From Rotaria macrura (Eukaryota; Rotifera; Eurotatoria; Philodinida; Philodinidae), in the NCBI GenBank assembly GCA_900239685.1, contig OENT01000014.1, positions 186,001 through 250,000 of the forward strand: DNA of 64,000 bases, read 5' to 3'. Below, piece after piece: positions 56,301-64,000 of this stretch. Made by a program: the position numbers and the translations under genes. The notes under the pieces are model-generated. The model was not told the DNA's origin. It worked only from the letters and a program-made list of their open reading frames with translations, and made no database searches. Position 1 is the stretch's first letter; each line of letters begins with the position of its first letter.

Positions 56301-59300
56301 ATTGACTTCCACTCGAATGTCGGTAGCCTTTGTTGGCCATACCTTACACAGGATAGAACAATCGAATCGAATAATATGGAAAAAATTCGAGTAAAAATGA
56401 ATACATACCAAGAATGCCACGTTGATTGTGTTTGACAACGAAGCTTTCATCAGGAAATGTTTCACCATAGATCGATTCTCCACCGTTACCTCTGCCACCT
56501 CTTATGTCTCCTCCTAGACGAAAAGAACACAAGAAAAACAACTTCAAATATGTATATTTTCTTCATTATGATCAAAAACCATTTTAATCAACCTTGGATC
56601 CATCCGTTGGGTACAATACGATGAATAATAGAATCTTTGTAATGGAGAACCGTACCAGTTGTTCCATTTTGTCCTTTTTCGCCACTACACAATGCTCGAA
56701 AATTTTTGCATGTTTCAGGTGCTTGCTCATCATATAATTCGAATATCAAACGACCAATATTATTTTCTTGAGAATTTTCACGATCTTCAATTTGAAAATC
56801 CATAAAACAAAAACTCTTGTGACCATCACTTGAATCATATCGAAGTCTTAAAATAGAAAGAATAATTTTGACAACTAATCGTGTTTTTCTTTTATCACAT
56901 AGGTATTTACTTATATTCTTCTTGTGAAAATACACCTAGAAGTTCAGTCGAACGAAAATCAGTATGATCGAATGTATTTGTGGCCCAATTTAAAAATTGT
57001 TCAGCATTCCCAAGTAATTCTTGATCAATAAATACCATACATTCGTATTGATATGACCATGTTTCACCACGTAATTCTGAACGTTTAGTTAGTAAGAATG
57101 ATTTCCATTCATATTCCAATAATGGATAGGTTTTTGAACTAGAAATTTGATTTGAATGTGCTCGTGTTAAATCTTCTAAGCAAGTTTTAGCTAATTGATA
57201 TTCATCAGAATTTAGAAGACCGTATATAGCTATATGAAACGATGGCGGTGCCATGTTAAAAATGAAAGTTGATGTGAAAATGTCGCCTGGCAACCCTAAA
57301 GTAATGTCGGAGAAAAGAGAACAAACGAGGACTGCTTTTTTTTCTCTCTTCTATCTACAGTCAATTTTACGATAGTGAAAAGAGTAGATGGCAGTATCAT
57401 GCATAGCTTTAGTCATCTGATTCGACGGTACGAAAATTTATTGAATATATTTCTCGAGAGAAAAATAGTCCAAAAAAAAAAAATTGAATGAAATCAAATG
57501 GAATTTTTGATTAATGTTAAAATCATTGTTGTTAACGGTTGATCTTGTTTTTCAAGTTGTTCGATAACATCGAAATGATCGAAATCCTTTAATTCCATGA
57601 CTTTAACATTGTCGAAACCAATCTTCTCTAAATAAGCACCATACTGCCGATTTTGCTCATGAAACGGCGGAGAATCATGTTCAGCATGAACACAAAGTAT
57701 AGGTACGTGCTTCAAATCGCACCAGTAATCATGACTATCACGATGTAAAGGGCTGTGACACCTTGCCGATGATATCGTCATACCAAGTGGTTGATTAACA
57801 TAGGTAGCGACGAGGGGTATCAGATCGTAAATACCTGAAATAAGAAAGAAACCACCAAATATTTGATGATTTATGTTATATTTAGTTTTCCAATCAATGA
57901 GCAAAAGTGTTGCAGCAAGATGACCACCAGCTGAGTGACCACAAATGAATACTTTGCATGATAATTTCATAGCCCATTTGAGAATTTTAAGTAAAGCTTG
58001 CTCAATACATGTAACGATTTGATCCATAGTCGCATGTGGAGCAATCGGATAACCAATAACAGCTGTAAGAATATCTGCTTCACTCATTGCATGAGCCATG
58101 AATGCATTTTCGTTTCTTGAGAAGAATTGCCAATATCCTCCATGAATATAGACGAAAATGGCTTTTCCTTGTATAGAATCAATATTGGGCAATGATTCTT
58201 TGATACTCGATGGAAAATAAATGTCAATAGAATGATCAGCGAATGAACTTGTTGAATTCACTGGCCAATTTAATAAACAAGATATTTCAGCTCGTGCACA
58301 TTGTGTAGCCTTCGTCAATGCTTCTACATGAGATGTGATCACTCTTTCACTATCATCAAATCGATGAGACCAACGAGAAGGTGAATAAGCATGATCAGCA
58401 TCAATTTCTGATGTTGTCATCTATAGAAAGAAGAAAAGAACACAAACAACAAACGATCGATATGATCTTATTCTAAACAACCTATATTATTAATGTATTT
58501 GATATCGTTTTCTAAGGAACTAATTTTCTAAGTATGTTCATAGGAAAACCAAATAAAAGATTGTAGAATAAGAGCACATCGTAACCATGAGAATATGGAT
58601 ACATGGATCGATAATCGAAAGCCACGTTTGAAGAAATAGTTCTTCTTTCTATTCGTACGAATGATAAAATGATAGAAGAAACGTTTTTTTTCGTAAGGTG
58701 TCAGAAGTTAACGGCACTTTAACAATTAACTATATATATTCAAATCAAAACTTTTACTTGATAATTTTTCAGTTATTTGCAATGTTGGATATTAACACAC
58801 CGCTAAGTGTTCATCGTTTGAGACGATAAATTTATCAAAATCGATCAAATTCGTTGCTATCATACTTTGGGATTGCTTTTTTTGTATGAATCTATTAGTA
58901 TTATTTCTCTTGCACTAGCTCTACCATTTCTTTTCTCTATTTTGTGTTATGGGCACAAGATGACAACTAGCTACCATAGCATATGATACCGATATATATA
59001 TATATATATATATATAAATTAAACGAAAGAAATGTCGTAATTCTATTTATATAATGTCTTATGTTGTTTGTGAACAGAATGGTTGCAATCAATTGACTGT
59101 CGCTAAATGCATGCATTGTGATAATCATTTATGTTTGAAATGTTTAACACGACATCAACAACCGATCGATGCTCAACTTTGTCAATTAACGAATGATATG
59201 AATAAACTACTATCATTCTCATCATTACATGATGAAAATAAACAATCGGATCATCCTCAAATAAGTGCCAATAAACAGTATTTATCAGCCATGGAACAAA

Positions 59301-62300
59301 TCGATCTTTGGGAAATGACAATGATCAAACGATTGAATGATTTAGTTTCGCATGCTCGTCATCGACTGCAGAGTGCATTCGAACAAATTTCTTTTGAAAT
59401 CGAAGAATGGTCAACAGAAAAACAAATTGAATTACAACAATTGGCAGCAGATATTGGTAAATAATTCAATTGTAGAAGAGAAAATATTTTTTATATTCAT
59501 GTTAGTATTTCATAGAACAATTATCAATCGATACCTCTGATGAATCGAACATAAGGATGAAAATCGATACATACAGCCGAGAAATTCAGAAATATGTTAA
59601 AGAGTATCAAAGTAATCATGTTGAATTGAATCTTATTAATTATGATTTAATTCCATTATCAACTTCAAGTTTACAGTTATTTTATTTATTCGAACATTCA
59701 TTAAATTTTGATCTATCATTAATTCATGATCCACCAAATGTTTGTTTTGATGCTTCGAAATCATCATTTATTATGTCGAATTCATCATCACCATCGAATT
59801 CCATAAATCGTCGAGAAAAAATCTTTTTACCAAGTGTTTTAGTTAGCTCACAAAATAGAATCATTTTATTTTCGAATAAAACTAAACAATTAAATATTTT
59901 TTCGAATAACGGTACTCTTATTGATCAATTTAAATGGGACCATACTGATATTGTTGATATTTGCTATGATCATTCTTCATCAACAGCAAACGATGATTCG
60001 TTTTTTGTACTATCAACCAATGGCAGTGTCTATTCTCTTGAATATCATTCCGATAAACATTCATACTCATGGTTGAATATGATAACTGTTAATAATCAAA
60101 CATATTATACTCAACTCATATGTGACTCAAAATTATCTTATTTATATCTGCTTATGTCGAGTAAACATCGTCTTGATCAATGGACAATTAATAAAGCAAC
60201 ACATAATATAATTCATTGCTCAAATCAATTAGTTATAACTAATGATCATGTTGAACATTTGTGTTCATTGGATCAACAACTGGCTCTACTATTACGTGAT
60301 AAAAAGAAAATAGCTAATTATCGTATTGAATTGCGTAATTTGACTGATTTACTTGTAACAATATGTTCTTTCGCACTCGAACAATTATCGAAACCGATGA
60401 GAATTATATTTGATAATCGTCATGGGTTCGTTTTAGCTAATGGTAATCAATTATGTTCGTTTGGATGTGATGGTGAAATTTGTTCAAAGTGTATTTTTGA
60501 TGATATCAATGAAATAAAACGTGCAACATTTTGTCAACGATCAACTTGTGCTATTCTTAGTGATCATGATCAACTTTCATTTTATATACTTTCAAAATAA
60601 AACTCATGCTGGTTTGGTTTTTATTTTCAACATTGTTTTTTCTCTGTTTGATCACCATTATATTGTAACATTGAAAGATTTTACTCGTAGCTTTTCTCTT
60701 TTGTTTGTCATAGATTATTCGAACAATAGAACATTCTTTTTTCAATCGCCATTTTTTGTTTACTAAAAGATAATGCGCAACTTTACTTACTGAAACGATA
60801 GCTTATAAAAAAACACTGTCTCTAAGAAAATTTGCATTTAGATAAGACTTCGTAGAAACCCATCGATGAAGTTAATTTTGAGAATTTTCAGAAACACATT
60901 CATTGCGTTACTAATCTGCATGGATACTAAACTAATACAAGGCCAAAAAAAAATATCAAATAAATTTTGTGTAGGAAGATGTATTCGAAAGAAATTCCGA
61001 TGTATATAAATATGAAAAACAAAAATTGACATAGATGAGAGAAAGGACTTCTCTATCAAAATTGCACTACGCAGAGAACAGTTTTAGTTTCTGTGCTAGA
61101 TTCAAAAGACGACATTGACTTTATATTCATATCAGAGCCAATGTATAGAATTAAATTTTCTATAGACCAATACTGATGTTTCTCATGTAATATACTATCA
61201 AAGTAAAAGTTAGCGTAAATTTTTATCCATCTATTTTCGATTCTTTGGAATAATGTAAAACTGATTTTTGGACGATTTCAAATGTCATTTATCAAAACAA
61301 CGTTAAATATAATCAATTTAGACACGCGGCTCAATTCTAGTTTCATCTCGTTGCATTACTGTATGAATGCGTTGAATAATTTTCAATATATACTATATCA
61401 TACATACAAAGCTAATATGATGAGGTGTGTGGAGTGTGAAAAGCTTTGGAACTATCCTTTGCACGTATCTTGATGTCAGCTTCATTTCATTCTTCAACGC
61501 CGTTGTTCTTGTAGCAGTATGATTAATCTAATTTCGTTCACATCAATTATCTACCAGACTATTGAAGGTCATTATTGATGAATGAATTACTTTTGAGGGA
61601 TTATTAAGCATGCGCTTTCATTGAAGACACGATATGATACTAGGACCAGAAGTCACAATGTACAATTTGAATATTTTTGTATCGGTATCGAACATAGAAA
61701 AAACGTAAGAAGTCATGCAATCGTTGCTGTTATTATCTGGTAACGACAAAAAAATTAAGAAGTATTCCAACAATAATAATATTTTAAAAATATGACAATG
61801 CCAACATTTGTGACGATGTGTAGTTCTCAGTATTTGAGATTATGTCTCTCAACAAAACTTTTATGAGAGCATAAAATTTGTAGTATGAGAACACAATCTA
61901 TTGCAATTACAGCCAAGTAAATTCAGTTATTGATATACCGTGAAACACATTCTACATCTAGCATATTAATTTGATGATAGTAGCATAAGAAATCGATTCA
62001 GTGTAGATTAAGTTTGATTTTTTATCTCTAGCTAATATCATTCATAGATTTACTATGTTCGCTATGAATATCGTGGATTTCTATCTATAACAATAAAAAG
62101 AGAAAATCAATTCACGAATAAACATTCAACTGATCATAGGTCGAATGGATTTTTTGAGAGAGAGAGAAAAATCTTCAGTATGAAAGTGAACGAAGTTTCA
62201 GCTGCATAAAACTTTGTTCTTGAAATAGTTCATTTCTTTTGTAACTTGAAACAAGAAGCTATACTACTGTTTCGGTCACACTGAAGATGAACTCTAATCT

Positions 62301-64000
62301 GAAACATGTTGTGCGAGCAAATTCATCAGCGACTATAGATGGCCCGAAAAATATTACTACTTGCAGATTTTGTTCATCTAAGAGATCAATGTGAGTACCG
62401 TAAGTTGTTTTTACATCATAGGTGTTTACACAATATATGCTTAGTTGTAGGATGGACGAAAATCATTGAAAATATCATTCTGAAATACTATTGTTGAGAT
62501 CTTTATTCAGAAAGCTTCTGTTCGAAATTGAAAAGCGATTTTCATAGTAAACAGAAAATGAAAATTTAAATATCTCCAGATCAATGATCTCTGACAAATT
62601 ATAAGGCAATTGAAAATGTTCTTAAATGTCATAATAAATGAATTTATAAATCAACGAAACTGCATTCTTTAAATAAACTATCGATTCATCACCAATACAA
62701 TCGAATTGATCATAGTATTTTATTTTTTATAAAGAAACTCTGATAGCAAAAAAAGCAATAAGGATTTTCATTACAAATATTATTTCTCTGTATAAATAGT
62801 TTTCATTGAAAATAAACTTTATAAATAAGAAAAAAAAATCTGTGAACATTAATTTATGCAGAAAACATTTGATCAAGAAGATTTTGAGACTCGGGTGTCA
62901 ACGGAGATGAATCTAGATTTTGAAACATTTGATCAAGATCAGTATTAGTTTTATCATTATCCGACGATGGAGTAATGTCATCATTTTTCGTTGATATCTG
63001 TAAACGATCAATATCAATCAATTTTCCTGTAAGTCGACGTTGCTCTTGATCGTAGAGAGCTAAGTTTTTTATAGCAAATGCAATATCATCATTAATCATA
63101 TTAAATGAACCGAATTTCGAAAAAAGTCGTTCACGTTCCTTGGCGAAAGATTTCATGCATGTATAAAGTCTGTAACAACAAATCTTTTTACTTACCTGCA
63201 CCATTAATTGATCATAAAAATACTTCAGTTGTCGTTGAAATGAGAAATTCGGATCTACCAATGTTCTTACACCACGAAGGCTATTGATGGCATCCGACCA
63301 TGATATACCCGTAATGGTCATCAAATAAATACAAGCAACAGATGGACTTCGACTTTTTCCTTCCACGCTAGGAAAAAAATTATAAAATTATTTACAACAA
63401 TGTATGCATCAGTTAATACCAATGAATAAGGACTTTGCCATGATTTAGTCGAGCACTGTGAATAAAATCATTACATTGTTCTGCATATTGTAATAAATCT
63501 TGTGATATATGATCTCTAGCTGTGATTAGAAGATATTCACGATGCTTCAAAAAAGAACAGAGAACACGAAATTCAGATTTTTTTTTGTCAGTGGCGATGT
63601 CAGATGTACACTCCTCTTCTGAATTCATCAATATTCTCAGTTCGTTTTTTCATATCTTACATTGAATGGACTAATAGGTTTTGCTTGGATTGAAATAACA
63701 TGAGTGATACCAAATTCATCGAGTACTTTGCCTTGCCGAGCCACAATAGCACTTGTAACATAGACACCAGGCAGTATCTAAGCATTTCGAATATTCATTA
63801 ATGTTTCAATGTTTTTTTCCTAGCTTCACATTCTCACCTCACTCATTCCTTGACCCATAGTTGATAAGCACGTGTGTTATTATCACATCTAGAAAGAAAA
63901 CGAAAAACAAGTATCTCCATGCTGTTTCTTCTTCTTATAGTTTTTTATCGATTAATAGCATCTTCAAATTCTTGATCAACTTGTTGTTCAAATGGTTTAT

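Overview
This is a 64 kb, AT-rich eukaryotic (animal) window. The genes are split by GT-AG introns, mostly 50-80 bp, with a minority of 0.4-1.8 kb. The gene set (a Shisa-like receptor-adaptor, a Gβ1 subunit, an axonemal dynein intermediate chain, a CCDC191-like cilia protein, PPIL6, kynurenine formamidase) points to a ciliated invertebrate. Compact AT-rich genes, a B-box/β-propeller-like protein and splice-acceptor sequences sitting directly before several start codons are compatible with a bdelloid rotifer such as Rotaria or Adineta. That assignment is inference; nothing in the window proves it. Exon models were built by hand by matching intron phases and family similarity, and every multi-exon model given with coordinates keeps frame throughout.

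Layout. 1-4,500: the 3' end of a dynein intermediate chain gene (DNAI3/WDR63-like, +) meets tail-to-tail an LRAT/NlpC-P60-type acyltransferase-like membrane protein (-). 5,800-11,000: a 16-exon CCDC191-like coiled-coil gene (-). 11,000-17,200: a gene desert holding a decayed inverted repeat. 17,220-20,330: a GRAM-domain protein with one C-terminal membrane anchor (-). 20,330-26,770: a second desert with another inverted repeat. 26,777-29,786: a complete SENP6/7-like SUMO protease (+). 31,541-32,908: a Shisa-like type I membrane protein (+).

33,426-39,061: two tandem, divergent proline dehydrogenase genes (-) with different intron sets. 39,649-40,271: a small conserved-looking gene, perhaps ciliary (+). 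40,792-42,782: a Cys/Pro-rich protein (+). 42,783-48,831: non-coding, with a GC-rich promoter-like island. 48,832-50,384: Gβ1 (+), 340 residues. 51,770-53,921: an unrecognised disordered protein (+). 54,790-55,478: eIF5A (+). 56,122-57,254: PPIL6 (-). 57,494-58,420: kynurenine formamidase (-). 59,054-60,600: a B-box/coiled-coil protein (+). 62,854-63,846: a DUSP22/15-like phosphatase (-), immediately downstream of the last codons of another minus-strand gene.

The genes do not form one pathway. Four may share ciliary biology (DNAI3, CCDC191, PPIL6 and the small gene at 39,649). The rest are translation (eIF5A), signalling (Gβ1, phosphatase, Shisa), proline and tryptophan catabolism, SUMO processing and lipid/membrane-contact functions. 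The points most worth a second look are the operon-like junction at the right edge, the tandem PRODH pair and the two unrecognised proteins.
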